A stretch of 64,000 bases of DNA from Sporosarcina sp. Te-1 (lineage in GTDB: Bacteria > Bacillota > Bacilli > Bacillales_A > Planococcaceae). The notes under the pieces are model-generated. The model did not search any database. It was not told where the DNA came from and saw nothing but the letters and a program-made list of their open reading frames with translations. The stretch covers positions 558,001-622,000 of the forward strand of contig NZ_CP071798.1 in the NCBI RefSeq assembly GCF_017498505.1, in the 5' to 3' direction. Below, in pieces: positions 41,654-50,435 of this stretch. A program made the position numbers and the translations under genes. Positions within the stretch are counted from its first letter, which is position 1. Each line of letters opens with the position of its first letter.

Positions 41654-43111
41654 ATGGAAGCTATTTGTTTTGAATTAAAAAATGTTGAAGTGACCTATTT
41701 AGATCGTGAAATACTGAAGATTGAGAGATTGGCCGTCCACCAATTTGATCGAATTGGGATCGTCGGCAAAAATGGTGCCGGAAAAAGTACGCTTTTAAAA
41801 TTATTGGCTGGATGTATCCAGCCAACAAGGGGTACGGTGCATCGTCATGTCGAGAATGGGTATTTTGAGCAAGTGGAAGCTCCGTCAGCGCTAGAAGCAA
41901 ATCCGGCGTTACTTGGAAAGCTAGGAGTTCCGAGAAACTCAGATCAGCTGAGTGGCGGGGAACAAACAAAAATGAAGCTTGCCCAATTGTTTGCTGACTA
42001 TTATGAAGCACTCTTTTTAGATGAGCCGACGACTCACTTAGACCAAGAGGGGATTTCGTTTTTATTTGACCAGCTGACGTACTACTACGGAGCGCTTATC
42101 ATCATAAGCCATGACCGAGCTATACTAGATAAACTGGTAACAATGATTTGGGAAGTGGAGGAGGGAAAGGTTAGAGTCTACTCAGGAAATTACAGTGAAT
42201 ATGTGGCACAAAAGAATGTAGAACATGAACAACAAAGGCAAGCGTATGAACAGTTTGTAAAGGAAAAGAGTCGTCTTGAAAACGCGGCGCAGGAGAAGAT
42301 GAAAAAGGCTGAAAAAGTCTCTCAAGCAGGTCGAATGTCAAAAAAGGAAGCTAACGCGAAACCAAATTTGACCTGCATGACAAAATCGAAAGGTACAAGT
42401 GAAAAGGCCATGCAGCGTGCGGCCAAAGCGATTGAACTGCGAGCGGAAAAACTTCAAGAGGTAAAAGCAGTAAAAGAGGAAAGGCCCATTATCTTTCGTC
42501 AACCGAGCAGGGTTGAAATGCATAATAAGTTTCCCATCATGGCAGATCAACTATTCTTGCAAGTTGAAAATAATGTACTGATAAAAGAAACAAACTTCCA
42601 GCTGCCGATCGGAAAGAAAATTGCCATCTTAGGAAAGAATGGTTGTGGAAAGAGCACATTGCTTCACCATATTGCAACGAATGGGGCCGGTTTAACGATT
42701 TCGCCAAAAGCGAAGATTGGATACTTTCGTCAAATGAGCTATCAATTCAAAGAAGAAGAAACAGTAATACAGTTTGTGAGAAATCGATCTGATTACGACG
42801 ATGGATTTTTACGTACTGTATTACATTCAATGCAGTTTATTGAATCGGACCTGCAAAAAAATGTGAAAGCATTAAGCGGTGGAGAGGCAATGCGTCTTCA
42901 ACTATGTCAGTTGTTTTTAGGAGAATATAATATCCTGTTATTAGATGAACCGACCAATTTTTTAGATATCCGTGCAATTGAAGCGTTGGAACGATTTTTT
43001 AAAGGATATAAAGGTACGATCATTTTTGTATCTCATGATCAAAAATTTATTGAAAATGTAGCAGATTGTAAATATGTTATCGACCATCAAAAACTAATCG
43101 TCATTGACTAA
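41654..43111 (+). CDS. ABC-F type ribosomal protection protein
   Basis: A 485-residue ABC-F ATPase without membrane segments. ATPase 1 has Walker A GKNGAGKST (about residue 38), signature LSGGEQTKMKL and DEPTTHLD. ATPase 2 has GKNGCGKST, LSGGEAMRLQL and DEPTNFLD. The long charged linker between them (about residues 185-280, rich in Lys, Glu and Ala) is the antibiotic resistance domain that reaches the ribosomal peptidyl transferase centre. Size and layout resemble Vga/Msr/Vml proteins giving resistance to lincosamides, streptogramins A, pleuromutilins or macrolides. The exact drug is unknown. The elaborate leader supports drug-inducible expression. Confidence 0.88.
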   Translation: MEAICFELKNVEVTYLDREILKIERLAVHQFDRIGIVGKNGAGKSTLLKLLAGCIQPTRGTVHRHVENGYFEQVEAPSALEANPALLGKLGVPRNSDQLSGGEQTKMKLAQLFADYYEALFLDEPTTHLDQEGISFLFDQLTYYYGALIIISHDRAILDKLVTMIWEVEEGKVRVYSGNYSEYVAQKNVEHEQQRQAYEQFVKEKSRLENAAQEKMKKAEKVSQAGRMSKKEANAKPNLTCMTKSKGTSEKAMQRAAKAIELRAEKLQEVKAVKEERPIIFRQPSRVEMHNKFPIMADQLFLQVENNVLIKETNFQLPIGKKIAILGKNGCGKSTLLHHIATNGAGLTISPKAKIGYFRQMSYQFKEEETVIQFVRNRSDYDDGFLRTVLHSMQFIESDLQKNVKALSGGEAMRLQLCQLFLGEYNILLLDEPTNFLDIRAIEALERFFKGYKGTIIFVSHDQKFIENVADCKYVIDHQKLIVID

Positions 43112-43116
43112 TTAGC

Positions 43117-43147
43117 GAAAAAGCAGAGATGACCTCTCTGCTTTTTC
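43117..43147. terminator. Bidirectional terminator
   Basis: GAAAAAGCAGAG (43117-43128) pairs with CTCTGCTTTTTC (43136-43147). It ends the ABC-F and the convergent lipoprotein genes. Confidence 0.88.
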
Positions 43148-43167
43148 ATTTCATGGCTCTTTTGGCA

Positions 43168-43719
43168 TTAGTTCAGTACGAAAGTAAGTTTAGAAATCAC
43201 TTGCTTCTCAGGTTCATAATACTCCTCTTGCGTTGTTAACTCGTCCAATATAACAAACGTGCTGACAATATAATCTCCACTCTTTGCTTTAACGACTTCA
43301 TTGCTTTTCTGATCGATCAATTCCTTATTCCAAAGAAAGTCTTGCTCAATCGTTTCATTGGTATCTAATTTTACGAGAACATAGTCATAATAGGAACGTC
43401 CTTGGATGTTTAAGATGTCTTGATTATTTTGGGGATTCAACAATTGCCATTGCATCTTGTCTTTTTTTTCAACCATGACGGCAGAGATCCCTTCTTCTAC
43501 ATCCTGTGGGGTGGGTACATAAATTTCTTTAGGTGAATCGTTATGGTTTGTTACTATCACTTTTGCAATAAACTCATCATTTTGTGTTATTACTTGTTTA
43601 TCGATAATTAACTCCAATTCGATTCCCTCTAGTTCATTCGTTGCTGTGTCCTTTCCAGAAGAACAAGCAGAAAGCATTAATATCAAAGCTAAAAGCGATA
43701 CAATGAAATGCCTTTTCAT
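43168..43719 (-). CDS. Putative lipoprotein
   Basis: A 183-residue protein with a typical signal peptide and lipobox (MKRHFIVSLLALILMLSACS, Cys19). The mature region resembles an immunoglobulin-like beta sandwich of the BsuPI/intracellular inhibitor type: LELIIDKQVITQNDEFIAKV, TNHNDSPKEIYVPTPQDVEE and KSGDYIVSTFVILDE. It is probably exposed on the outer face of the membrane. Function is unknown. Confidence 0.72.
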   Translation of the reverse strand: MKRHFIVSLLALILMLSACSSGKDTATNELEGIELELIIDKQVITQNDEFIAKVIVTNHNDSPKEIYVPTPQDVEEGISAVMVEKKDKMQWQLLNPQNNQDILNIQGRSYYDYVLVKLDTNETIEQDFLWNKELIDQKSNEVVKAKSGDYIVSTFVILDELTTQEEYYEPEKQVISKLTFVLN

Positions 43720-44006
43720 CTATTACACCTCCCTTTTCTTTTGCAAATTTCACAGCACAAGAAAAATAACAACTGGAAAATATCTTACTATTCATACGCT
43801 CTTGGAAATGATAGGTTTCACTATATGGTAATTACCACCTTTTTTAACCTGTGAAAATTTTAAAAAAGCCCACTGAAAGTGGCTGATTTGAGTTATAAAT
43901 ATTGACTAACATTTCAAACTACTATATCATAAGAAGTCCTGCCAACAAATAGTTGGTATCGGGGACTTGAGAAAAGTTCATTCTTAATTTATGGAGGATG
44001 GATCAG

Positions 44007-44405
44007 ATGGAGAAAGAACGATTAATGGAAAGTGCGCGAAACAGTAAGTCTGCTGCGTATGTGCCTTATTCCAAATTCCCTGTGGGTGCCGCACTATTGC
44101 TGCAGGATGGTACTGTCATTAATGGGGTCAATGTGGAGAATGTCTCGTTCGGAGCTACAAATTGTGCCGAGCGGACTGCTATTTTTACCGCGATTACAAA
44201 GGGTTATAGAAAAGGTGACTTTCAAGCAATCGCTATTGCTGGGGACACAGAGGATTTTCTTCCGCCGTGCAGCATTTGCAGACAAGTCATGGCAGAATTC
44301 TGTTCACCAGGGATGCCTGTCTATTTGACGAATGAGAGCAATGATATTCTAGAATTAACCTTGAGAGATTTATTGCCATACGCATTCACAGATCTAGAAA
44401 TGTGA
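44007..44405 (+). CDS. cdd: Cytidine deaminase
   Basis: A 132-residue homotetrameric-type cytidine deaminase: YVPYSKFPVGAALLLQDG, the zinc and proton-shuttle motif NCAERTAIF, and PPCSICRQVMAEF with the other two Cys ligands. It converts cytidine or deoxycytidine to uridine in pyrimidine salvage. GGAGG lies 9 bases before ATG 44007, so the ATG at 43998 is rejected. It is monocistronic; a primary cdd normally lies near era, so this may be a second copy. Confidence 0.92.
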   Translation: MEKERLMESARNSKSAAYVPYSKFPVGAALLLQDGTVINGVNVENVSFGATNCAERTAIFTAITKGYRKGDFQAIAIAGDTEDFLPPCSICRQVMAEFCSPGMPVYLTNESNDILELTLRDLLPYAFTDLEM

Positions 44406-44477
44406 ATAGTATAACTGCGTGTATTGAATAGTTTAAAAAGCACACTTTAAAGATTGCATCATATAGGGAACTTCTTT

Positions 44478-44519
44478 GCCATTTCAGTGAACATTTTTCG
44501 TTCATTGGAGTGGCTTTTT
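44478..44519 (+). terminator. Intrinsic terminator
   Basis: GCCATTTCAGTGAAC (44478-44492) pairs with GTTCATTGGAGTGGC (44500-44514) with G-U pairs, followed by TTTTT. Confidence 0.8.
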
Positions 44520-44582
44520 GCATGCTCTAAAAAAAGAGGGTGAAGGAAGCAATTCATAAAATGGACAAAAAGGGAGGGCAAA

Positions 44583-44606
44583 ATGCCTCTGACTCGTTTT
44601 TTATGA
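44583..44606 (+). CDS. Leader peptide (MPLTRFL)
   Basis: A seven-codon ORF with GGGAGGG immediately upstream, ending 88 bases before the YhgE-type gene. GAGG-n-C can pair with GCCTC across the start and mask its own ribosome site. A TTTAATT/AATTAAA hairpin lies between it and the gene. The role as an attenuator is inference. Confidence 0.4.
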   Translation: MPLTRFL

Positions 44607-44693
44607 TTGCAAAGAGCACATAAATTTTATAGAATAACCAACATGGTTTAATTTGAGTACTTTAATTAAACTGAAAGAGAAAGGAAGTATAAT

Positions 44694-45860
44694 ATGAAAT
44701 TCACGGAGTTTTTAAAGAGTAAAGGTGCCACTTCCTCAATCTTTATGGGGATTTTCTATGCGATTTGTATGTTGGGGATCTTTTTGCCGGGTTATACGTC
44801 GATCCCTAAGAATATCGACCAATTGCCGATTGCAATTGTGAATGATGACGCAGGGCAATTTGGTGAGCAGATTGAAGAGAGTTTGGCTGGACAGCTGCCT
44901 TTTGACAACATCAAAACAGATGTAACAAATAAAGAAGCTATGCAAGAGCTGGAAGACAATGATTTGGTGTTGGTAATTCATATTCCAAAAACGTTCTCAA
45001 GCGAATTACAAAATAATGAAGGTCCCTCTAGCATTGATTTTACGCTCAATGAAGCTGGAGCAACGGTTGTATCCTCAACCATGAACCAAGTTGTTTCTCA
45101 AATTAATTCACAGTTGCAACAGCAATTTTCACAGCAAACGGCAGAAGGGGTTCTTATGAATTTCAATGTGCCAGAAGAACAAGCGAAAGAACTGGCAGAG
45201 AAGATCGAGAACAGCTATGTCGGCAATGTTGTAACCATCAATGACATACCCAATGGCATGCATAATAATATGCTGCCGATGTTTTTGACAATGGCGTTGT
45301 ATGTTGGAGCAATGATTGCCGCAATGCAATTGGTCGGTGCCTTTAGAGCAAATCGCAATAAGGCGACAAAGACGCGCTTATTCATTTATGTCCAACTGAC
45401 AGCAATCCTCATTGGCGTCATTGCTGGTCTCGTCTCTACAGGTGTCGCATTTGGCATTAATGATTTAAGCAGTGACCTTTTCCTTCAAGTGTGGGGACAA
45501 CAAATCCTCAACTATTGGGTGTGCTTTAACTTCACGGCTATCGTCGTATTTTTAATAGGAGAGGCAGGGATGGTTTTGAATATCCCAATCCTCTTAGTGC
45601 AAACGATTGCCAACGGTGCCACAATTTCACGGGATATGATGTATACGCCGTATGAATGGGCGAGCCATATCACACCAATGTATTATTCGGTGCAGGCTTA
45701 CTTTGCAAATCTCTTTGGCAGCACGAATGTCAGCCCTTTTTTAATGAGGTTAGCTGCGGTGGGCCTAGTTGCGATGCTCATAAACATTATCATTGTTTGG
45801 CTATTCCATAAGCCGGTCCATAATGCCAAGAATCAGGCAACGGCAACCCCGATTGGGTGA
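44694..45860 (+). CDS. YhgE/Pip-type ABC-2 membrane protein
   Basis: A 388-residue protein: one membrane segment near the N-terminus (SIFMGIFYAICMLGIFLPGY), a large extracellular domain with the family motif LPIAIVNDDAGQ and VLVIHIPKTFSSELQN, and five more membrane segments from MLPMFLTMALYVGAMIAAMQL on. This is the layout of the YhgE/Pip and DUF3533 groups, which act as efflux or phage-receptor-like exporters. AGAAAGGAAG precedes the ATG. The PadR gene follows by 66 bp. Confidence 0.85.
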   Translation: MKFTEFLKSKGATSSIFMGIFYAICMLGIFLPGYTSIPKNIDQLPIAIVNDDAGQFGEQIEESLAGQLPFDNIKTDVTNKEAMQELEDNDLVLVIHIPKTFSSELQNNEGPSSIDFTLNEAGATVVSSTMNQVVSQINSQLQQQFSQQTAEGVLMNFNVPEEQAKELAEKIENSYVGNVVTINDIPNGMHNNMLPMFLTMALYVGAMIAAMQLVGAFRANRNKATKTRLFIYVQLTAILIGVIAGLVSTGVAFGINDLSSDLFLQVWGQQILNYWVCFNFTAIVVFLIGEAGMVLNIPILLVQTIANGATISRDMMYTPYEWASHITPMYYSVQAYFANLFGSTNVSPFLMRLAAVGLVAMLINIIIVWLFHKPVHNAKNQATATPIG

Positions 45861-45926
45861 TTTCAGCTGAAGGAGATACTTAGTTTTGTTACAATAAGAC
45901 TATTATTTGCCTAAGGAGCTGAAGCA

Positions 45927-46466
45927 ATGGCAATTCAAATTTTTATCCTGACCCAGCTAATGGAGGAAGATACGTATCCATACAAACTTAAAAAACAATT
46001 AGCTCAATTGCAGCCTTTGGAATCGATAAATGGTTTAACGGAAAGTAAGTTGTATTACCATTTTGAGTCGTTGGCAAAGCAAGGGTTTATTGAAACAAAA
46101 GAAATCATCAAGGAAGAGCATCGACCCGACAAGCAAGTATTCGGCATTACGGAAAAGGGTCGGGATGTGCTGCCGAAGAAAATTTATAAACTCTTTGAGA
46201 GTGCAGATAACATCGGGGACATGGTCATCGGGCTCGCCAATATGAAATATGTCGATCGTGGGAAAGTCATCGGCATTTTAGAAAAAAAGATAGACAAGAT
46301 TAAAAAGATGTGTGAGCAGCTTGCTCAAATTGATGCAACCCGTCTAATCGGGCCGGAGCATAAAGTATTTGCTGAGTTTGTGGACGATTACGCAAATTTT
46401 AAGATCTCCTCAAATCTCGAGTATTTGGAGAGATTGATCGAGCATATACAAAAAGAGGAGATATAG
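45927..46466 (+). CDS. PadR family regulator
   Basis: A 179-residue protein with a PadR winged helix: IFILTQLMEEDTYPYKLKKQLAQ, TESKLYYHFESLAKQGFIET and DKQVFGITEKGRDVLP. A long C-terminal coiled coil forms the dimer (VIGILEKKIDKIKKMCEQLA and later NLEYLERLIEHIQK). AAGGAGCTGAAGCA precedes the ATG. It probably represses the upstream exporter gene, as PadR proteins of efflux pairs usually do. Confidence 0.85.
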   Translation: MAIQIFILTQLMEEDTYPYKLKKQLAQLQPLESINGLTESKLYYHFESLAKQGFIETKEIIKEEHRPDKQVFGITEKGRDVLPKKIYKLFESADNIGDMVIGLANMKYVDRGKVIGILEKKIDKIKKMCEQLAQIDATRLIGPEHKVFAEFVDDYANFKISSNLEYLERLIEHIQKEEI

Positions 46467-46517
46467 GGAGAGGGGTGTCTCAGTGAGAGACGTCCTTTCG
46501 ATATGGAGGAATGCAAG

Positions 46518-47088
46518 ATGGAGAAGAATGTATTTGAACAGATGGCCTTGCGTTATGACACAGAAGAAAGAATAGAATTGGCTAGCGTGATCGCTACAGA
46601 ATTTAGGAGGGCATTACAAAATAGTAATTCCAAATCGCTGCTCGATTATGGGAGTGGGACAGGCCTAGTTAGTTTGGCATTATCAGATGTAGTGGATTCG
46701 GTTTTGTTGGTTGACGCTTCAGAAAAAATGTTGGAGGTTGCGGAAGGAAGATTGCTCAAATGCGACTCATCAATGCAAGAGTGATGTATTCCGATTTTAC
46801 TCATGAAACACCTGATCTGAAAGCGGATATTGTACTCCTGTCACTAGTCCTTCTTCACATTCCTGATACAAAAAAGATTTTACAGGAGTTGTTTGAAATC
46901 TTACCTATAGGTGGTCAGCTTATTATCTTAGTCATCCAACTGTGCATAACGGTTTTTCTCATGATGAACTGAAGAATGCGTTAACCGATGTAGGATTTAC
47001 CTTCATTGACATGAAGACATTTCATCATAGTCAACGTATTTTCATGAATCAAGATGCATCCATGTTTATTGGCAATTGTTTAAAATGA
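46518..47088 (+). pseudogene. Class I SAM-dependent methyltransferase, frameshifted
   Basis: Frame 1 (MEKNVFEQMALRYDTEERIEL, then SLLDYGSGTGLVSLALSDVV with the SAM-binding loop) runs to about 46750. A frameshift in GGAAGGAAG leads to frame 2 (MRLINARVMYSDF, then DIVLLSLVLLHIPDTKKILQ and GGQLIIL). Another shift near 46930 leads to SHPTVHNGFSHDELKNALTD and ASMFIGNCLK with a stop at 47086. All parts are collinear with UbiE/Methyltransf_25 enzymes. Two frameshifts make it a pseudogene. Confidence 0.85.
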
Positions 47089-47301
47089 GATCGCTGATGT
47101 TTCTTATGTGTGATAGAGACAGATACCCCAGAACTCGGGGGTGAAACGAAGTATACACTAGATATTTTTAGTATCTCAATAGAATGTTGCTGATTCGAGT
47201 CAAGTACAATTGGTATTGCGAAAAGGAAGAATGTTTGCAATGATTGGTGTGAGGTGATTACTGCCTCAACACAACGTAATGGTGGAAATGGTGGTCGTGA
47301 C

Positions 47302-47820
47302 ATGGACATTTTTATTGAGCCTTTAAGTATGTCGGATTTTGAAGCATTGTTTGAATTTGAACATACAAACAGAGACTTTTTTGAGCAAATGGTTCCAAGT
47401 CGTGGGGATGATTACTATGCCCACAATACGTTCATAAAAAGAAACCAAGCTTTATTAGCTGAACAGAATCAAGGGTTATCCTATTTCTACTTGATTAAGG
47501 ATAGGGATGGGCAAATTCTAGGCCGAATGAATGTTGTAAATATTAATCAGAAATTAGGGTCAGGCCATATTGGGTATCGCGTGGGAAAGTTCAACACTGG
47601 GAAAGGGATTGCTACCATTGCTCTTAAACTACTTTTGGACTCTGCCGGTACTATGGGTATCGAACGGCTTGATGCGAAAACGACAATCGACAATATCGGC
47701 TCCCAGAAGGTTTTGAATGCAAATGGATTCAGCCGCATAGCGACAAAGGTTGAAGCTATAGGTGATGGTCGATTCCTATCTTTTCATTACTATAGGTGGA
47801 CGTCAGAAGCAATTGTCTGA
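47302..47820 (+). CDS. GNAT family N-acetyltransferase
   Basis: About 172 residues, RimJ-like: MDIFIEPLSMSDFEALFEFE, then FYLIKDRDGQILGRMNVVNI, GSGHIGYRVGKFNTGKGIATIALKLL (the acetyl-CoA loop) and TTIDNIGSQKVLNANGFSRI. The substrate is unknown. The start at 47302 is supported by the family start; the ribosome site is weak (GGTGG). Confidence 0.82.
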   Translation: MDIFIEPLSMSDFEALFEFEHTNRDFFEQMVPSRGDDYYAHNTFIKRNQALLAEQNQGLSYFYLIKDRDGQILGRMNVVNINQKLGSGHIGYRVGKFNTGKGIATIALKLLLDSAGTMGIERLDAKTTIDNIGSQKVLNANGFSRIATKVEAIGDGRFLSFHYYRWTSEAIV

Positions 47821-47958
47821 AATTGAGGCCCTGGTAGACATAGAACTGACGGCCACAGAGGAAAGAACAAAATTAAATAGAGTGGCGGGATCGCCACCCG
47901 TTGATTTTCTATGCCTTACAAATCCCCGTTAAAAGAATGGGGTAGTCATGGAGTTAGA

Positions 47959-48840
47959 CTATTTGTTTGTTATCTCTCCAAAAGTAATTTTCATGCCAGG
48001 AGCCCAGGCTAAGGAGGAATTTATATTGAAAACCTGTGAAAATAATTGTACAGAATCATACTGCTCCACTGCGTCATCCAATGAAACACCTCGGTTTATC
48101 AAACTCGTAATGTATGCTTCCTTATGTTCCGGTTTTTCACCTACTCCATCCTCCTTTAATGAATGAAATAGTCCTTCCTTATCTTTTTCATTGTCTTCGG
48201 GATTTAGGAAATTGACTTTATCACTGACTCGGCACTCAATGTTTTTCACACCCAACTCAGAAAGATAGTGAGGTAGTTTAGCACCGATGTTCCCATCTCT
48301 TCCAGTTTGTTTCGCACCTTCTTCATATAACTTTTGAAGCATACCAAGTTGAACGATTTGGGATTGATCGAACCCGTCCAAGTAATAGGAAGACATACCT
48401 GCTATCCAATGTGGCTCAAAGCAAATAATTTTGCCGCCATCAACAACGGAATTAACCATTTTTCGGAGTATTTTTTTTGGTTCAGACATGTGTAAAAGGA
48501 AGGCCTGGCTAACAGCTATATCATATTTTTTCTCTAGCTCAATTTCATTCGTGTCAGATACAATGAATTCCGTTTCATATGGCGCATCTTGAAAAAGTTC
48601 CTTGGCCTTACTAATTAATTGGTTTCCTTTATCAATTCCAGTGTAGGTTGAACCGCTAGGTAAAAGAGGTAATAGTTTCAGCCCTAAATAGCCATAACCA
48701 CAACCGAAATCTATAATATGAACAGGTTTAGATAGCTTCCAAACAAATTTCACTAAAAACTCGAAGTAGTCGTCATTATAATATAGATCTCTCGTTCTCT
48801 TAAGGTAATCCAGTTTAGTATCCCAATAATACTCTTCCAT
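47959..48840 (-). CDS. Class I SAM-dependent methyltransferase
   Basis: A 293-residue enzyme: VHIIDFGCGYGYLGLKLLPL (SAM motif I), TYTGIDKGNQLISKAKELF (motif II acidic residue), DIAVSQAFLLHMSEPKKILR and GGKIICFEPHWIAGMSSYYL. The C-terminal third is an added helical domain that includes GVGEKPEHKEAYITSLINRG. The substrate is unknown. It is transcribed toward the GNAT gene; a GTGGCG/CGCCAC hairpin at about 47881-47898 lies between them. Confidence 0.82.
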   Translation of the reverse strand: MEEYYWDTKLDYLKRTRDLYYNDDYFEFLVKFVWKLSKPVHIIDFGCGYGYLGLKLLPLLPSGSTYTGIDKGNQLISKAKELFQDAPYETEFIVSDTNEIELEKKYDIAVSQAFLLHMSEPKKILRKMVNSVVDGGKIICFEPHWIAGMSSYYLDGFDQSQIVQLGMLQKLYEEGAKQTGRDGNIGAKLPHYLSELGVKNIECRVSDKVNFLNPEDNEKDKEGLFHSLKEDGVGEKPEHKEAYITSLINRGVSLDDAVEQYDSVQLFSQVFNINSSLAWAPGMKITFGEITNK

Positions 48841-48975
48841 ATGGTCCTCCCTCTATAATAAATTATTCTTCATAAAAACTAGCAGTGTGGCGTTTCTCCT
48901 TTCCAAATTTGTTGGTTATATGTGGAAACATAACCATAACATTTTTAGAGTTAGGGAAACAAGCCAAATAAGCTA

Positions 48976-49004
48976 TTGATTTTCAATTATTGAAATGGTA
49001 TGAT
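48976..49004 (+). promoter_or_regulatory. Sigma-A promoter of APH leader
   Basis: TTGATT (48976-48981), a 17-bp spacer and TATGAT (48999-49004). Transcription would start near 49011. Confidence 0.75.
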
Positions 49005-49039
49005 TTTCTTACAAATAACGAAGGGAGTGAGATGCAGTA

Positions 49040-49111
49040 ATGACTAATTTAATGAAGATAACCTTGGAAATTATAGATATTGCCTCTCACTCATGCGGAT
49101 TAATTCGATAG
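49040..49111 (+). CDS. Leader peptide, 23 codons, before APH-type gene
   Basis: The frame begins MTNLMKITLEII and ends HSCGLIR, with AAGGGAG about 12 bases upstream. A rival ATG-CAG-TAA overlaps its start at 49032. It ends 45 bases before a strong terminator. The arrangement matches transcription attenuation by a translated leader. Confidence 0.55.
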   Translation: MTNLMKITLEIIDIASHSCGLIR

Positions 49112-49155
49112 TTTTTTGATTGTGGAAAAATGCATGGCAATGAACGGAATGTGTG

Positions 49156-49191
49156 GTCACAGGGTTATTTTATCTCCCCTGTGGCTTTTTT
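49156..49191 (+). terminator. Attenuator terminator before APH-type gene
   Basis: GTCACAGGG (49156-49164) pairs with CCCTGTGGC (49177-49185), followed by six T. It lies between the 48976 promoter and the kinase gene, so transcription must read through. A further AGGAGGT with a two-codon ORF (ATG GAT TAA) lies at 49271. Confidence 0.8.
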
Positions 49192-49343
49192 ATTGCATTT
49201 AATCGTTACAAGCTGTAGGCAAATATAATTTCCTGTTATTCTTCTCAAAATGTTTCCAGGAGGTAAACGAATGGATTAATTTGAGAGTCACATCTATTAA
49301 AGTTATCAGATGAGAACAAAAAGAAAATAGGGAGTTGTCTGTA

Positions 49344-50327
49344 ATGTTGAAACTAAAATATCTATTTAATAATGTGGATTTAGCAGAAATGGTAGTAGGT
49401 AATTGGGAATATGATGAACCATCGCTTGAGATGTTTTCGTATTATCGAATATCTTCCAATGCGATTTACCCATTTCGTTCGAAGGGTAAAATACAGCTGT
49501 TGCGTTTTTCTTCAACAATGGAGAAGAACCGGGAAGCTATATTGGCAGAACTTGATTTTATTGCGTACCTTCGCTCGAAGGACTATGGTGTTTTGGAAGT
49601 CGTTGAATCAAAGAACGGTGAGAAGCTTGTCGAAGTGCAAACGCCTTGGGGTGATTATTACGCATCTGTTTTCAAACGGGTGCCAGGTGTTCAAATTGGC
49701 GACACGGAAGTAAGTGATTCGATTGTATTCAATTATGGGAAAGCATTAGGAAAGCTCCATCAGATATCCAGCGGGTATGACCCTGTAGGACCTAAACGCT
49801 GGTCCCATAGTGACGTTTTCGATTGGATGCAATCAATTCTTATTGAACTTCCAAATGAAACATTGGCATTAAAGGAAATTAAGATATTACAAAATTATTT
49901 TAACTCGGTTCCTAAGACATCAAACAATTATGGGTTGATTCATTTTGATTTTGAATACGATAATGTTTTTTATGATGAACAGACTGCATCCTGCTATGCC
50001 ATCGATTTTGACGATTCCATGTATCACTGGTATGTAATGGATATTGTTCAAGCAATAGATAGTTTGGAAGATTGTGTTCCACCTGAGATGCTGCAGGAGA
50101 AAAAACAATGCTTTTGGGACGGCTATCAAACGGAATTTGAAATCTCGGAAGATATGATGGCATTACTGCCCGCTTGTAAGAGATTTGCTAATTTATACAG
50201 CTATGTCCGATTGCTGCGATCGACAGAAGAAAAGTGGAACAATGAGCCCCGCTGGTTAGTGGACTTGAGACAAAAACTTAAGGAAGCGATGAAAACGGAT
50301 TCGTTATGTTTTGGAAAAGACCTTTAA
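49344..50327 (+). CDS. APH-family phosphotransferase
   Basis: About 327 residues with an APH kinase fold: AELDFIAYLRSKDYGVLEVV in the N-lobe, YGKALGKLHQISSGYDPVGP, the catalytic loop LIHFDFEYDNVFYDE (H-x-D-x-x-x-x-N) and the metal-binding CYAIDFDDSMYHWYVMDI. Members phosphorylate antibiotics or small metabolites. The upstream leader-peptide attenuator suggests an inducible resistance function, perhaps to macrolides, but this is inference. ATG 49344 has AGGGAG about 8 bases upstream. A terminator follows. Confidence 0.8.
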   Translation: MLKLKYLFNNVDLAEMVVGNWEYDEPSLEMFSYYRISSNAIYPFRSKGKIQLLRFSSTMEKNREAILAELDFIAYLRSKDYGVLEVVESKNGEKLVEVQTPWGDYYASVFKRVPGVQIGDTEVSDSIVFNYGKALGKLHQISSGYDPVGPKRWSHSDVFDWMQSILIELPNETLALKEIKILQNYFNSVPKTSNNYGLIHFDFEYDNVFYDEQTASCYAIDFDDSMYHWYVMDIVQAIDSLEDCVPPEMLQEKKQCFWDGYQTEFEISEDMMALLPACKRFANLYSYVRLLRSTEEKWNNEPRWLVDLRQKLKEAMKTDSLCFGKDL

Positions 50328-50378
50328 CACAACCTGGCTATCCTGACCGCTGATGCGTGAATAGGAATTGGTGACACT

Positions 50379-50420
50379 AAAGAAGATGATTTCTGTAAGT
50401 GAGAAATCATCTTCTTTTTC
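50379..50420. terminator. Bidirectional terminator
   Basis: AAAGAAGATGATTTC (50379-50393) pairs perfectly with GAAATCATCTTCTTT (50403-50417). It ends the kinase gene and the convergent hypothetical gene. Confidence 0.88.
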
Positions 50421-50435
50421 ATGTGCATGATGCTA

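Noticed and set aside
48032..48166. Small plus-strand ORF 47948-48166
   Set aside because: It is antisense to the 3' end of a clear methyltransferase gene.
49156..49191. T-box riboswitch before the APH-type gene
   Set aside because: No AGGGTGGAACCGCG-like T-box sequence precedes the terminator, and the downstream gene is not an amino-acid or tRNA synthetase gene.
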